Of a stretch of DNA of 64,000 nt, positions 1-10,536 are shown piece after piece. The translations under genes and the position numbers were made by a program. The stretch is taken from assembly GCF_007035645.1 (NCBI RefSeq), contig NZ_AP019632.1, positions 496,001 through 560,000 on the forward strand, written 5' to 3'. Every line of letters begins with the position of its first letter. Position 1 is the stretch's first letter. Source of the stretch: Enterobacter asburiae. Its GTDB lineage: Bacteria > Pseudomonadota > Gammaproteobacteria > Enterobacterales > Enterobacteriaceae. Below the pieces are notes generated by a model. That model was not told where the DNA came from and searched no databases. It saw only the letters and a program-made list of their open reading frames with translations.

Positions 1-290
1 TCCGGTGTCGAAATGTCCCGCGATTTGGCCTATGCAAAAGTGTTCGTCACCTTCCTGAACGATCAGGACGAAGCGGCAGTGAAAAACGGCATTAAAGCGC
101 TGCAGGAAGCCTCTGGTTTCATCCGCTCCCTGCTCGGCAAAGCGATGCGCCTGCGCATCGTGCCTGAGCTGACCTTCTTCTACGACAACTCGCTGGTTGA
201 AGGTATGCGTATGTCCAACCTGGTGACCAGCGTGGTTAAACATGACGACGAGCGTCGTGTTAACCCGGCGGACGACAGCAAGGAGGACTA

Positions 291-291
<1 letters not shown>
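1..291 (+). CDS. rbfA: 30S ribosome-binding factor A, 3' part only
   Basis: The reading frame is open from the first base of the window, so only the last 96 codons are present and the true start lies upstream. The product matches the C-terminal part of RbfA, a small KH-like protein that binds the free 30S subunit during late maturation of the 16S rRNA 5' end and in cold adaptation. The part seen runs through the [13 protein letters not shown] stretch to an acidic tail. The stop codon overlaps the truB start by one base, with an AGGAGG ribosome-binding site inside the rbfA end, so the two are translationally coupled. This is the usual nusA-infB-rbfA-truB order. Confidence 0.95.
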
Positions 292-1665
<1,374 letters not shown>

Positions 1666-1683
1666 TTCTTGCGAGTTTCAGAA

Positions 1684-1709
1684 AAGGGGGCCTGATGGCC
1701 CCTTTTTTC
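1684..1709 (+). terminator. Intrinsic terminator between rpsO and pnp
   Basis: A GGGGCC stem, TGAT loop and GGCCCC stem are followed by six T residues, starting 19 bases after the rpsO stop. In E. coli this terminator is only partly efficient, so some transcripts read through into pnp. The stem also carries a short A/T flank on the other side and might stop minus-strand transcripts. Confidence 0.9.
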
Positions 1710-1751
1710 AACCAGACGGCAGCAATTCACTGGAAACTATTGTATTGTTGC

Positions 1752-1757
1752 TATAAA
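1752..1757 (+). promoter_or_regulatory. Probable -10 box of the pnp promoter
   Basis: TATAAA in the context TTGCTATAAATGATC sits just upstream of the pnp leader hairpin, where the E. coli pnp promoter lies. A clear -35 box is not seen; CTGGAA at 1730-1735 with 16-base spacing is the best candidate. Confidence 0.5.
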
Positions 1758-1775
1758 TGATCTTCATTGCAGAGG

Positions 1776-1842
1776 TTCGCGCGGCTAATGAGAGGCTTCA
1801 CCCATGGGGGTGTTGGTTGTCATTAGTCGCGAGGATGCGAAG
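1776..1842 (+). promoter_or_regulatory. pnp leader RNase III hairpin
   Basis: The arms TTCGC..GGCTAATGA and TCATTAG..GCGAA pair over a long imperfect stem with an inner CTTCACCC/GGGTG part. In E. coli this leader hairpin is cut by RNase III. Polynucleotide phosphorylase then degrades the short duplex that remains, destabilising its own mRNA. The same architecture here argues that pnp autoregulation is conserved. Confidence 0.75.
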
Positions 1843-1858
1843 AAGGTCGGGTTAAATC

Positions 1859-1883
1859 GACAGCACACCGGTGGTGTGCTGTC
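1859..1883 (+). promoter_or_regulatory. Second hairpin in the pnp leader
   Basis: GACAGCACACC and GGTGTGCTGTC form a perfect 11-base-pair stem with a GGT loop, ending 12 bases before the AAGGA ribosome-binding site of pnp. It lies between the RNase III hairpin and the start codon. It probably isolates the ribosome-binding site in a defined single-stranded region; that role is inferred. Confidence 0.6.
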
Positions 1884-1907
1884 AAACATTTAAGAAAGGA
1901 CAGAACT

Positions 1908-4046
1908 TTGCTGAATCCGATCGTTCGTAAATTCCAGTATGGTCAACATACCGTCACGCTGGAAACCGGCATGATGGCACGTCAGGCTACTGCTGCCGTT
2001 ATGGTAAGCATGGATGACACTGCGGTATTCGTTACCGTTGTTGGCCAGAAAAAAGCTAAACCAGGTCAGGACTTCTTCCCGCTGACCGTTAACTACCAGG
2101 AGCGTACCTACGCTGCCGGTAAAATCCCGGGTGGTTTCTTCCGTCGTGAAGGCCGTCCAAGCGAAGGCGAAACCCTGATTGCGCGTCTGATTGACCGCCC
2201 GGTTCGTCCGCTGTTCCCGGAAGGCTTCGTTAACGAAGTACAGGTTATCGCGACCGTTGTTTCCGTTAACCCACAGGTTAACCCGGACATCGTTGCCATG
2301 ATCGGCGCATCCGCTGCCCTGTCACTGTCTGGTATTCCATTCAATGGCCCAATCGGTGCCGCGCGCGTTGGCTACATCAACGACCAGTACGTGCTGAACC
2401 CAACCCAGGAAGAGCTGAAAGAAAGTAAGCTGGACCTCGTTGTTGCGGGTACTGAAGCGGCTGTACTGATGGTTGAATCCGAAGCTGAACTGCTGAGCGA
2501 AGACCAGATGCTGGGCGCTGTGGTATTTGGCCACGACCAGCAGCAGATCGTTATCCAGAACATCAACGACCTGGTGAAAGAAGCCGGTAAACCACGTTGG
2601 GACTGGCAGCCAGAAGCGGCAAACGACGCGCTGAACGCACGCGTTGCAGCCCTGGCAGAATCTCGTCTGAGCGATGCATACCGCATCACTGACAAGCAGG
2701 AGCGTTACGCTCAGGTTGACGTGATCAAGTCTGAAACTATCGCGACCCTGGTTGCTGAAGACGAAGCGCTGGACGCTAACGAACTGAGCGACATCCTGCA
2801 CGCTATCGAGAAAAACGTTGTTCGTAGCCGCGTACTGGCAGGCGAGCCGCGTATCGATGGCCGCGAAAAAGACATGATCCGTGGTCTGGATGTGCGTACT
2901 GGCGTTCTGCCACGTACTCACGGTTCCGCGCTGTTCACCCGTGGCGAAACGCAGGCGCTGGTTACCGCGACCCTGGGTACTGCACGTGATGCACAGATCA
3001 TCGACGAACTGATGGGCGAGCGCACTGACAGCTTCCTGTTCCACTACAACTTCCCTCCGTACTCCGTAGGCGAAACCGGTATGGTTGGCTCGCCGAAGCG
3101 TCGTGAAATTGGTCACGGTCGTCTGGCGAAGCGCGGCGTGCTGGCAGTGATGCCAGAAGCTGACAAATTCCCGTATACCGTTCGTGTGGTTTCTGAAATC
3201 ACCGAATCCAACGGTTCTTCTTCCATGGCTTCCGTGTGTGGTGCTTCTCTGGCGCTGATGGATGCAGGCGTGCCGATCAAAGCCGCCGTTGCGGGTATCG
3301 CAATGGGCCTGGTGAAAGAAGGCGACAACTTCGTTGTTCTGTCTGACATTCTGGGTGACGAAGACCACCTGGGCGATATGGACTTCAAAGTAGCGGGTTC
3401 CCGCGAAGGTATCTCTGCGCTGCAGATGGATATCAAAATTGAAGGTATCACCAAAGAGATCATGCAGGTTGCTCTGAACCAGGCTAAAGGTGCGCGTCTG
3501 CACATCCTGGGCGTGATGGAACAGGCGATTAACGCGCCGCGTGGCGACATTTCTCAGTTCGCTCCACGTATCCACACCATCAAGATCAATCCAGACAAGA
3601 TCAAAGATGTTATCGGTAAGGGCGGTTCCGTAATCCGTGCGCTGACCGAAGAGACTGGCACCACGATCGAAATCGAAGATGACGGTACTGTGAAGATCGC
3701 AGCAACCGACGGCGAGAAAGCGAAATTCGCGATCCGTCGCATCGAAGAAATCACGGCAGAGATCGAAGTGGGCCGCGTCTATGCAGGTAAAGTGACCCGT
3801 ATCGTTGACTTTGGCGCGTTCGTTGCCATCGGTGGCGGTAAAGAAGGTCTGGTTCACATCTCTCAGATCGCTGACAAGCGCGTTGAGAAAGTGACCGATT
3901 ATCTGCAGATGGGTCAGGAAGTCCCGGTGAAAGTGCTGGAAGTTGATCGCCAGGGCCGTATCCGTCTGAGCATTAAAGAAGCAACCGAGCAGTCTCAGCC
4001 AGCTGCTGCGCCAGAAGCACAGGCAGCAGAACAGCAAGGCGAGTAA
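1908..4046 (+). CDS. pnp: Polynucleotide phosphorylase
   Basis: PNPase is a homotrimeric 3'-to-5' phosphorolytic exoribonuclease and a core part of the RNA degradosome; it can also add heteropolymeric tails. The protein has 712 residues with two RNase PH-like domains, an all-helical linker, a KH domain at about 555-615 containing [20 protein letters not shown], and an S1 domain at about 620-690 ([15 protein letters not shown]). The start is a TTG at 1908, as in E. coli, with AAGGA eight bases upstream. A rare start codon fits an autorepressed gene. The C-terminal tail is rich in Ala, Gln and Glu, as in other enterics. Confidence 0.98.
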   Translation: MLNPIVRKFQYGQHTVTLETGMMARQATAAVMVSMDDTAVFVTVVGQKKAKPGQDFFPLTVNYQERTYAAGKIPGGFFRREGRPSEGETLIARLIDRPVRPLFPEGFVNEVQVIATVVSVNPQVNPDIVAMIGASAALSLSGIPFNGPIGAARVGYINDQYVLNPTQEELKESKLDLVVAGTEAAVLMVESEAELLSEDQMLGAVVFGHDQQQIVIQNINDLVKEAGKPRWDWQPEAANDALNARVAALAESRLSDAYRITDKQERYAQVDVIKSETIATLVAEDEALDANELSDILHAIEKNVVRSRVLAGEPRIDGREKDMIRGLDVRTGVLPRTHGSALFTRGETQALVTATLGTARDAQIIDELMGERTDSFLFHYNFPPYSVGETGMVGSPKRREIGHGRLAKRGVLAVMPEADKFPYTVRVVSEITESNGSSSMASVCGASLALMDAGVPIKAAVAGIAMGLVKEGDNFVVLSDILGDEDHLGDMDFKVAGSREGISALQMDIKIEGITKEIMQVALNQAKGARLHILGVMEQAINAPRGDISQFAPRIHTIKINPDKIKDVIGKGGSVIRALTEETGTTIEIEDDGTVKIAATDGEKAKFAIRRIEEITAEIEVGRVYAGKVTRIVDFGAFVAIGGGKEGLVHISQIADKRVEKVTDYLQMGQEVPVKVLEVDRQGRIRLSIKEATEQSQPAAAPEAQAAEQQGE

Positions 4047-4056
4047 GTTGCCATTT

Positions 4057-4077
4057 GCCCTCCGCTTTGCGGAGGGC
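4057..4077 (+). terminator. Stem-loop after pnp
   Basis: GCCCTCCG and CGGAGGGC pair around a CTTTG loop, starting ten bases after the pnp stop. The following sequence (CTATTATC) is not a proper T-run. It may mark a processed 3' end or a weak terminator rather than a strong stop before nlpI. Confidence 0.5.
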
Positions 4078-4154
4078 CTATTATCAGGCAGGACGCCTTG
4101 TTAAGCCGCCGGGGGACAGGACGTTCATCCAATAGTTGTCTTCGGGAGTGGGAA

Positions 4155-5039
4155 ATGAAGCCTTTTTTGCGCTGGTGTTTCGTTGCGACAGCTTTAACGC
4201 TGGCAGGATGCAGCAACTCTGCCTGGCGTAAGAGCGAAGTCCTCGCAGTGCCATTGCAACCGACTTTGCAGCAGGAAGTGATTCTGGCACGCATGGAACA
4301 AATACTTGCCAGTCGGGCTTTAACCGATGAAGAACGCGCACAGCTTTTATATGAGCGCGGAGTGTTGTATGATAGTCTCGGTCTGAGGGCATTGGCGCGA
4401 AATGATTTTTCACAAGCGCTGGCTATCCGACCTGATATGCCTGAAGTATTCAATTACTTAGGCATTTATTTAACGCAGGCAGGCAATTTTGATGCTGCCT
4501 ATGAAGCGTTTGATTCTGTACTTGAGCTTGATCCAACTTACAACTACGCGCACTTGAATCGCGGTATCGCATTGTATTACGGCGGTCGTGATAAGTTAGC
4601 GCAAGATGATCTGCTGGCGTTTTATCAAGACGATCCTAATGATCCTTTCCGTAGCCTGTGGCTTTACATCGTTGAGCGGAAGCTCGATGAGAAGCAGGCA
4701 AAAGAGGCACTGAAACAGCGCTTCGATAAATCGGACAAGGAACAGTGGGGATGGAACATTGTCGAGTTCTACCTGGGCAACATTAGCGAAGCAACGCTGA
4801 TGGAACGCCTCAAGGCGGACGCAACGGATAACACCTCGCTCGCTGAGCATCTCAGTGAAACCAACTTCTATTTAGGTAAGTACTACCTAAGTCTGGGGGA
4901 TATGGACAGCGCTACGGCACTGTTCAAATTAGCGGTTGCTAACAACGTACACAACTTCGTTGAGCACCGTTATGCATTGTTGGAATTATCGCTCTTGGGC
5001 CAGGAGCATGACGACCTGGCAGAATCGGACCAGCAATAG
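4155..5039 (+). CDS. nlpI: Outer-membrane lipoprotein NlpI
   Basis: NlpI is a TPR-repeat lipoprotein of the inner leaflet of the outer membrane. It acts as adaptor for the tail-specific protease Prc, controls turnover of the endopeptidase MepS, and scaffolds peptidoglycan hydrolases. The 294 residues match E. coli exactly in length. A signal peptide ends in the lipobox LTLAGC, giving lipidation at Cys19. TPR-like helices follow from about residue 60, for example [19 protein letters not shown] and [18 protein letters not shown]. The ATG at 4155 was chosen because it begins the signal peptide; the open frame runs further up to 4098 without signal features. Confidence 0.96.
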   Translation: MKPFLRWCFVATALTLAGCSNSAWRKSEVLAVPLQPTLQQEVILARMEQILASRALTDEERAQLLYERGVLYDSLGLRALARNDFSQALAIRPDMPEVFNYLGIYLTQAGNFDAAYEAFDSVLELDPTYNYAHLNRGIALYYGGRDKLAQDDLLAFYQDDPNDPFRSLWLYIVERKLDEKQAKEALKQRFDKSDKEQWGWNIVEFYLGNISEATLMERLKADATDNTSLAEHLSETNFYLGKYYLSLGDMDSATALFKLAVANNVHNFVEHRYALLELSLLGQEHDDLAESDQQ

Positions 5040-5146
5040 CTGACGACATAAACATCAGCCCGTAATCTTTTGATTGCCATCACCTTAACTGGTGAGGGCG
5101 TTGTTGTTCGTCAATACACCTACTTTGAGCCGGTTCACACTTTTCA

Positions 5147-5227
5147 ATGAAAATTGCTAATCATTTTCACGATGAGCTAAGTAGACTGGCCGCCATTAAT
5201 ATCGAGGCACTTGTACTACATGGCTGA
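5147..5227 (+). CDS. yrbN: Small protein YrbN overlapping deaD
   Basis: A 26-codon frame, [18 protein letters not shown] followed by IEALVLHG, lies between nlpI and deaD and matches the E. coli small protein YrbN almost residue for residue. Its last codons overlap the deaD start by eight bases in another frame, so ribosomes finishing yrbN stop on the deaD initiation region. That arrangement suggests translational coupling or leader control of the cold-shock helicase gene. No biochemical function is known to me for YrbN. Conservation of the whole peptide, including the stop, supports a real gene rather than chance. Confidence 0.75.
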   Translation: MKIANHFHDELSRLAAINIEALVLHG

Positions 5228-7115
5228 ATTCGAAACCACTTTTGCAGATCTGGGCCTGAAGGCTCCTATCCTTGAAGCCCTTAACGATCTGGGTTACGAA
5301 AAACCATCTCCGATCCAGGCTGAGTGTATCCCACACCTGCTTTCTGGTCGTGACGTGCTGGGCATGGCCCAGACTGGTAGCGGTAAAACTGCAGCATTCT
5401 CGCTGCCGCTGCTGAACAACATTGATCCGGACCTGCGTGCACCGCAGATCCTCGTCCTGGCTCCAACCCGTGAACTGGCTGTTCAGGTTGCAGAAGCCAT
5501 GACGGAATTCTCTAAACATATGCGCGGCGTAAACGTGGTAGCCCTGTACGGCGGCCAGCGTTATGACGTGCAGTTACGCGCCCTGCGCCAGGGCCCACAG
5601 ATTGTTGTCGGTACGCCGGGCCGTCTGCTGGATCACCTGAAGCGCGGTACTCTGGACCTCTCTAAACTGAGCGGCCTGGTACTGGATGAAGCAGATGAAA
5701 TGCTGCGTATGGGCTTCATCGAAGACGTCGAAACCATCATGGCGCAGATCCCGGACGGTCATCAGACCGCGCTGTTCTCTGCCACCATGCCAGAAGCGAT
5801 TCGTCGTATCACTAAGCGCTTCATGAAAGATCCTCAGGAAGTGCGTATTCAGTCCAGCGTAACCACTCGCCCGGACATCAGCCAGAGCTACTGGTCTGTG
5901 TACGGCATGCGCAAAAACGAAGCGCTGGTACGTTTCCTGGAAGCGGAAGATTTTGATGCGGCGATTATCTTCGTGCGTACCAAAAACGCGACTCTGGAAG
6001 TGGCTGAAGCCCTGGAGCGTAGCGGCTACAACAGCGCAGCGCTGAACGGCGACATGAACCAGGCCCTGCGTGAGCAGACTCTGGAGCGTCTGAAAGACGG
6101 TCGTCTGGATATCCTGATTGCAACCGACGTGGCAGCACGTGGTCTGGACGTTGAGCGTATTAGCCTGGTTGTAAACTACGACATCCCGATGGATTCCGAG
6201 TCTTACGTTCACCGTATCGGCCGTACCGGTCGTGCGGGTCGTGCTGGCCGCGCGCTGCTGTTCGTTGAGAACCGCGAGCGTCGTCTGCTGCGTAACATTG
6301 AACGCACCATGAAGCTGACCATTCCAGAAGCTGACCTGCCAAACGCAGATCTGCTGGGCAAACGCCGTCTGGAAAAATTCGCCGCGAAAGTACAGCAGCA
6401 GCTGGAAAGCAGCGATCTGGACCAGTACCGTGCGCTGCTGTCGCAGATTCAGCCTGTTGCTGAAGGCGAAGAGCTGGACATGGAAACCCTGGCTGCAGCA
6501 CTGCTGAAAATGGCTCAGGGCGAACGTAGCCTGATCGTGCCACCAGATGCGCCGATGCGTCCAAAGCGTGAATTCCGTGACCGTGACGATCGCTTCGAAC
6601 GTCGTGGCGACCGCAATGACCGCAATGACCGTGGCCCACGTGGTGACCGTCCAGAGCGTGGTGGTGAAGATCGTCCACGTCGTGAACGTCGCGACGCGGG
6701 TGATATGGAACTGTACCGCATTGAAGTGGGCCGTGATGATGGCGTTGAAGTTCGTCACATCGTTGGCGCGATCGCTAACGAAGGCGACATCAGCAGCCGT
6801 TACATTGGTAACATCAAGCTGTTCGCATCCCACTCTACCATCGAGCTGCCAAAAGGCATGCCGGGCGAAGTGCTGCAGCACTTTACGCGTACCCGCATCC
6901 TGAACAAGCCGATGAACATGCAGCTGATGGGCGATGCACAGCCACGCCCTGACCGCGGTGGTGAGCGTCGTGGCGGTGGTCGCAGCTTCGGTGGCGAACG
7001 TCGTGAAGGCGGCCGCAGCGAAGGTCGCGGTGAACCACGTCGTTTCTCCGGCGAGCGTCGCGAAAATCGCGGCCCACGTCGTGACGAAGGCACCAGCCGT
7101 CGCCGTGACGCGTAA
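5220..7115 (+). CDS. deaD: Cold-shock DEAD-box RNA helicase
   Basis: DeaD (CsdA) unwinds RNA in 50S subunit assembly and mRNA decay, especially at low temperature. Starting at the ATG at 5220 ([13 protein letters not shown]) the protein has 631 residues, against 629 in E. coli. A TTG three codons upstream (5211) is an alternative start. Visible motifs are the Q motif near residue 25-33, Walker A AQTGSGKT (50-57), the DEAD box at about 156-159, SAT, and [16 protein letters not shown]-terminal domain follows, then a tail of Arg/Gly/Asp-rich repeats (roughly 445-480 and from 565 to the end) that is probably disordered and RNA-binding. The long leader carries yrbN, consistent with cold-shock control. 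Confidence 0.96.
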   Translation: MAEFETTFADLGLKAPILEALNDLGYEKPSPIQAECIPHLLSGRDVLGMAQTGSGKTAAFSLPLLNNIDPDLRAPQILVLAPTRELAVQVAEAMTEFSKHMRGVNVVALYGGQRYDVQLRALRQGPQIVVGTPGRLLDHLKRGTLDLSKLSGLVLDEADEMLRMGFIEDVETIMAQIPDGHQTALFSATMPEAIRRITKRFMKDPQEVRIQSSVTTRPDISQSYWSVYGMRKNEALVRFLEAEDFDAAIIFVRTKNATLEVAEALERSGYNSAALNGDMNQALREQTLERLKDGRLDILIATDVAARGLDVERISLVVNYDIPMDSESYVHRIGRTGRAGRAGRALLFVENRERRLLRNIERTMKLTIPEADLPNADLLGKRRLEKFAAKVQQQLESSDLDQYRALLSQIQPVAEGEELDMETLAAALLKMAQGERSLIVPPDAPMRPKREFRDRDDRFERRGDRNDRNDRGPRGDRPERGGEDRPRRERRDAGDMELYRIEVGRDDGVEVRHIVGAIANEGDISSRYIGNIKLFASHSTIELPKGMPGEVLQHFTRTRILNKPMNMQLMGDAQPRPDRGGERRGGGRSFGGERREGGRSEGRGEPRRFSGERRENRGPRRDEGTSRRRDA

Positions 7116-7130
7116 GCCTTACGCAACTGA

Positions 7131-7148
7131 CGTAAAGTAAAATATACA
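7131..7148 (+). promoter_or_regulatory. Candidate TyrR box upstream of mtr
   Basis: CGTAAA-N6-TATACA matches the TyrR consensus TGTAAA-N6-TTTACA at 10 of 12 fixed positions. In E. coli, mtr is activated by TyrR with phenylalanine or tyrosine. The box sits between the deaD stop and the first base of the deaD terminator stem, about 110 bases before the mtr start. Confidence 0.5.
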
Positions 7149-7178
7149 GCCCCGATAAACGCTATCGGGGCTTTTTTT
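7148..7178 (+). terminator. deaD intrinsic terminator
   Basis: AGCCCCGATA and TATCGGGGCT form a perfect 10-base-pair stem with an AACGC loop, followed by seven T residues. It separates deaD from mtr. Confidence 0.95.
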
Positions 7179-7186
7179 ATTCCTTT

Positions 7187-7210
7187 TGTACTCTTGTACT
7201 GGTACAGTGC
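7187..7210 (+). promoter_or_regulatory. Candidate TrpR operator of mtr
   Basis: The stretch TGTACTCTTGTACTGGTACA followed by GTGC closely resembles the E. coli mtr operator bound by the Trp repressor, with nested GTAC half-sites. A TGGTACAGT extended -10-like motif lies inside it, so bound repressor would block transcription start. Together with the TyrR box this predicts repression by tryptophan and activation by phenylalanine/tyrosine. Confidence 0.6.
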
Positions 7211-7257
7211 GTCACATTAAAATGCAGAACCGCATGATTGACTGGAGAAAAGGCTGT

Positions 7258-8502
7258 ATGGCGACACTAACCACCACCCAAACGTCACCTTCGCTGCTTG
7301 GCGGCGTGGTGATCATCGGCGGAACCATCATTGGTGCCGGGATGTTTTCCCTGCCAGTGGTCATGTCCGGTGCGTGGTTCTTCTGGTCGCTGGCGGCGCT
7401 GGTCTTTACCTGGTTCTGCATGCTCCATTCCGGGCTGATGATCCTTGAAGCAAACCTGAACTACCGCATTGGCTCCAGCTTCGACACCATCACCAAAGAT
7501 CTGCTGGGCAAAGGCTGGAACCTGGTGAACGGCCTGTCCATCGCGTTTGTGCTCTATATCCTGACCTACGCGTATATTTCGGCGAGCGGCTCGATTCTGC
7601 ATCACACCTTCTCGGAGATGTCGCTGAACGTTCCGGCGCGTCTGGCAGGGTTATGTTTTGCGCTGGCTGTGGCGTTTATCGTCTGGATGAGTACCAAAGC
7701 GGTGAGCCGCATGACGGCGATCGTATTAGGCGCGAAGGTCATCACTTTCTTCCTGACCTTCGGCAGCCTGCTGGGGCACGTGACGCCCGCCACGCTGTCT
7801 AACGTCGCCGAAGTGAACACCTCCTACACGCCGTACCTGCTGATGACGCTGCCGTTCTGTCTGGCGTCGTTTGGCTACCACGGTAACGTGCCGAGCCTGA
7901 TGAAGTACTACGGCAAAGATCCCCGCACCATTGTGAAGTGTCTGGTCTACGGCACGCTGCTGGCGCTGGGTCTGTATGTGATTTGGCTGCTGGGGACGAT
8001 GGGCAACATCCCGCGTCCGGAATTTATCGGCATTGCCCAGAAGGGGGGTAACATCGACGTGCTGGTGCAGGCGCTGAGCGGCGTGCTGAACAGCCGCAGT
8101 CTGGATCTGCTGCTGGTTATCTTCTCTAACTTTGCGGTGGCGAGCTCTTTCCTGGGCGTGACGCTGGGCCTGTTTGACTATCTGGCGGATCTGTTCGGCT
8201 TTGATGATTCTGCGATGGGGCGTTTAAAAACCGCGCTGCTGACCTTCCTGCCGCCGATTGTGGGCGGTCTGCTGTGGCCGAACGGCTTCCTGTACGCCAT
8301 CGGCTATGCAGGGCTGGCGGCAACTATCTGGGCAGCAATTGTGCCGGCGCTGCTGGCGCGCAAATCACGTAAACGCTTCGGTAGCCCGAAATTCCGCGTC
8401 TGGGGCGGCAAGCCGATGATTGTGCTGATTCTGGTATTCGGCGTTGGTAACGCACTGGTACACGTGCTGTCGAGTTTTAATCTGTTGCCTGTGTATCAGT
8501 AA
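7258..8502 (+). CDS. mtr: High-affinity tryptophan:H+ symporter
   Basis: Mtr imports tryptophan and indole through the inner membrane, driven by the proton gradient. The protein has 414 residues, identical in length to E. coli, begins [19 protein letters not shown], and has about 11 hydrophobic segments typical of the aromatic amino acid/HAAAP permeases. The glycine-rich first segment [13 protein letters not shown] is the family hallmark. An upstream open frame reaches 7186, but the ATG at 7258 gives the conserved N-terminus and leaves the TrpR operator in non-coding DNA. It is monocistronic and faces yhbW tail to tail across a palindromic repeat. Confidence 0.97.
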   Translation: MATLTTTQTSPSLLGGVVIIGGTIIGAGMFSLPVVMSGAWFFWSLAALVFTWFCMLHSGLMILEANLNYRIGSSFDTITKDLLGKGWNLVNGLSIAFVLYILTYAYISASGSILHHTFSEMSLNVPARLAGLCFALAVAFIVWMSTKAVSRMTAIVLGAKVITFFLTFGSLLGHVTPATLSNVAEVNTSYTPYLLMTLPFCLASFGYHGNVPSLMKYYGKDPRTIVKCLVYGTLLALGLYVIWLLGTMGNIPRPEFIGIAQKGGNIDVLVQALSGVLNSRSLDLLLVIFSNFAVASSFLGVTLGLFDYLADLFGFDDSAMGRLKTALLTFLPPIVGGLLWPNGFLYAIGYAGLAATIWAAIVPALLARKSRKRFGSPKFRVWGGKPMIVLILVFGVGNALVHVLSSFNLLPVYQ

Positions 8503-8505
8503 GAC

Positions 8506-8552
8506 GAGGGGTTGAACCCCTCACGCCGGCCCTCTCCCATAGGGAGAGGGAG
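8506..8552. repeat. CCCTCTCCC-type palindromic repeat, copy 1
   Basis: After the mtr stop a GAGGGGTT/ACCCCTC hairpin runs into CCCTCACGCCGGCCCTCTCCC, ATA, GGGAGAGGG. The same core recurs near 33.0, 36.9, 45.5, 47.0, 51.1 and 53.3 kb. It sits between two converging genes and could end both transcripts. Confidence 0.7.
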
Positions 8553-8564
8553 AAAAGCAAAAAA

Positions 8565-9572
8565 CTACCCCACCAATTCCTCTTTCACCTGCATCGCCAG
8601 TTCAAACGAATGCAAACGCGCCTGGTGATCGAAAATCTGGCCGTTAACCATAATCTCATCCGCCTGCGTTTCGCGCAGCACTGCGTCCAGCCCGTGGCGC
8701 ACTTTCGATTTATCGCCTACCAGCGACATGCTCAGTGCCTGCTGCACGCCATACTGCTCGGAGGCGGACCACAGCTGATGCATATTCTCCACCGGTGGCG
8801 GAAGCTGGCCCGTCTCACCGCGGCGCAGCTTCACAAACGCCTGCTGCATTGAGGTAAACAGGAATTCCGCGTCGCGATTGCTGTCGGCGGCAATGATGTT
8901 AATGCACACCATCGCGTACGGCTTCTCCAGACGCTCGGACGGTTTAAAGTTCGTGCGGTAAAGATGCAGCGCCTGATGCAGCATATCCGGCGCGAAGTGC
9001 GAGGCGAAGGCAAACGGCAGCCCCAGCTGTGCGGCGAGCTGTGCGCTGTAGAGGCTTGAGCCTAACAGCCACACCGGGATCTTCTCACCGTAGCCCGGTA
9101 CCGGGCGCACGTGCGGGTTCGGATCGCGCGCGTCGAACCAGTCCACCAGCTCGGCCACGTCGCGCGGGAAGTTGTCGATATCGCCGCTCATATGGCGGCG
9201 CAGGGCGCGCATCGTTGGCTGGTCGCTGCCGGGTGCACGACCAAGACCCAAATCAATACGCCCAGGATAGAGGGTATTCAGGGTGCCAAACTGCTCGGCA
9301 ATCACCAGCGGGGCGTGGTTTGGCAGCATTACGCCGCCGGAGCCCAGGTGCAGGGTGGTGGTATTTGCAGCCAGATAGCCAATCAGTACCGATGTCGCGG
9401 CGCTGGCGATGCCCACCATGTTGTGATGTTCGGCCAGCCAGTAGCGGTGATAGCCACGCTTTTCGGCCAGCTGAGCGAGATCGAGAGAGTGCGAAAAGGC
9501 TTCTCTTGCCGAGGAGCCTTGTGGGATCGGCGCCAGATCCAGCACCGAAAACGGAATGGTTTTGTCAGTCAT
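8565..9572 (-). CDS. yhbW: Luciferase-like flavin monooxygenase YhbW
   Basis: The 335-residue protein has the length and sequence pattern of E. coli YhbW, a member of the bacterial luciferase-like TIM-barrel family that uses reduced flavin. Typical family segments are [12 protein letters not shown] at the N-terminus, [24 protein letters not shown] and [12 protein letters not shown]. The substrate is unknown to me. It starts at the ATG complementary to 9570-9572. It is transcribed away from ubiV's end with 78 bases between, so it may be co-transcribed with ubiU-ubiV, though the gap also allows its own promoter. Confidence 0.9.
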   Translation of the reverse strand: MTDKTIPFSVLDLAPIPQGSSAREAFSHSLDLAQLAEKRGYHRYWLAEHHNMVGIASAATSVLIGYLAANTTTLHLGSGGVMLPNHAPLVIAEQFGTLNTLYPGRIDLGLGRAPGSDQPTMRALRRHMSGDIDNFPRDVAELVDWFDARDPNPHVRPVPGYGEKIPVWLLGSSLYSAQLAAQLGLPFAFASHFAPDMLHQALHLYRTNFKPSERLEKPYAMVCINIIAADSNRDAEFLFTSMQQAFVKLRRGETGQLPPPVENMHQLWSASEQYGVQQALSMSLVGDKSKVRHGLDAVLRETQADEIMVNGQIFDHQARLHSFELAMQVKEELVG

Positions 9573-9650
9573 AACAGCTCACTTTGTCGACGGTCAATCT
9601 TTAATACTGCATTAAATAATGATAACCGTTGTTAACAAAGTGAGCCTTTT

Positions 9651-10529
9651 TTACGCCTGCAGCTCCAGCCCGGCGAGCCGTCTCCAGTAGCCGTTGCAGT
9701 CGCTGTTTGCCGTCAGCGGCAGCGGCGCGGCGCCGTCTTCATTGGCGCGGAAGGCGTCCAGCATCGCGAACACGCCGGTATCCAGCGGCGACAGACGAAC
9801 CATATCCACCAGCCCGTCCATCGACGCCAGCTCGTTGCCGAGGTTATAGACATAGCCGCTCATGGTCTGAATACCGTTGAGGACAAACACCTGCTGATTC
9901 TCCTGCGACAGCATGCTGCGTCCGTTCGGGTACTTGATGCAGCAGGTTTCGCATTCGTCTTTCGGGCGGTCTTCCGAGCGCGCGGTGAAGCAGCGGGCGG
10001 AGTAGGCCAGCGGCAGATGGCCGTAGCTCAGCACTTCCACTTCAAACTGATTGCGAATGCCCAGCTCGTCGCACTGGTTAAGCAGGTTTGCCAGCCAGTC
10101 GCGCGAGAGTTCCACCGGCATGCACCAGCGCGTCATTCCCTGTTTGAGCAGCAGGCGCAGGGTGACGGCGTTGTAGCAGTTGAGGGCATGACCCGCGACG
10201 AACGGCAGCCTGCGTTCAGCGCACATGTTCACCACGCCCAGATCGCTCGCTTCCAGCAGGAACTCGCCGTTTTCGACGTAGCGCTTCAGCTCGCCCAGTT
10301 CGGACGACGCCTGCACCAGCGCGAGCGTGGAGAGCACCACCTGCTTGCCGCTGCCGGCAAGGCTCTTTGCCATATCCAGCCAGTCACCCACTTTGGTGGC
10401 GCGGCGCTTGCTGCACACCGCTTCGCCGAGGTAAATCACGTCGGCGCTGCTGGTGGCGGCCTGTTGGTAAAAATCTTCCAGCGTCTCTTTTGGCCAGTAG
10501 TAGAGCACCGGTCCTAATGAATATTTCAT
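9651..10529 (-). CDS. ubiV: Oxygen-independent ubiquinone hydroxylation protein UbiV
   Basis: UbiV pairs with UbiU to hydroxylate ubiquinone precursors without oxygen. The 292 residues match E. coli (old name YhbV). It belongs to the U32 peptidase-like family and keeps the four cysteines that hold a 4Fe-4S cluster in E. coli: Cys39, Cys180, Cys193 and Cys197, the last pair in DECETCCIKY. A longer open frame reaches 10598, inside ubiU. The ATG at 10529 gives the conserved start MKYSLGPVL and lies seven bases after the ubiU stop, fitting an operon. It is usually expressed under low oxygen. Confidence 0.96.
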   Translation of the reverse strand: MKYSLGPVLYYWPKETLEDFYQQAATSSADVIYLGEAVCSKRRATKVGDWLDMAKSLAGSGKQVVLSTLALVQASSELGELKRYVENGEFLLEASDLGVVNMCAERRLPFVAGHALNCYNAVTLRLLLKQGMTRWCMPVELSRDWLANLLNQCDELGIRNQFEVEVLSYGHLPLAYSARCFTARSEDRPKDECETCCIKYPNGRSMLSQENQQVFVLNGIQTMSGYVYNLGNELASMDGLVDMVRLSPLDTGVFAMLDAFRANEDGAAPLPLTANSDCNGYWRRLAGLELQA

Positions 10530-10536
10530 GATTTTC

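Noticed and set aside
2322..4037. 571-codon open frame on the minus strand over pnp
   Set aside because: It is a mirror of a highly expressed gene with strong codon bias; no family resemblance, start site or ribosome-binding site, and pnp is certain on the other strand.
5574..6881. 435-codon minus-strand frame over deaD
   Set aside because: Shadow of deaD codon bias; composition rich in Thr, Val and His with no recognisable domain.
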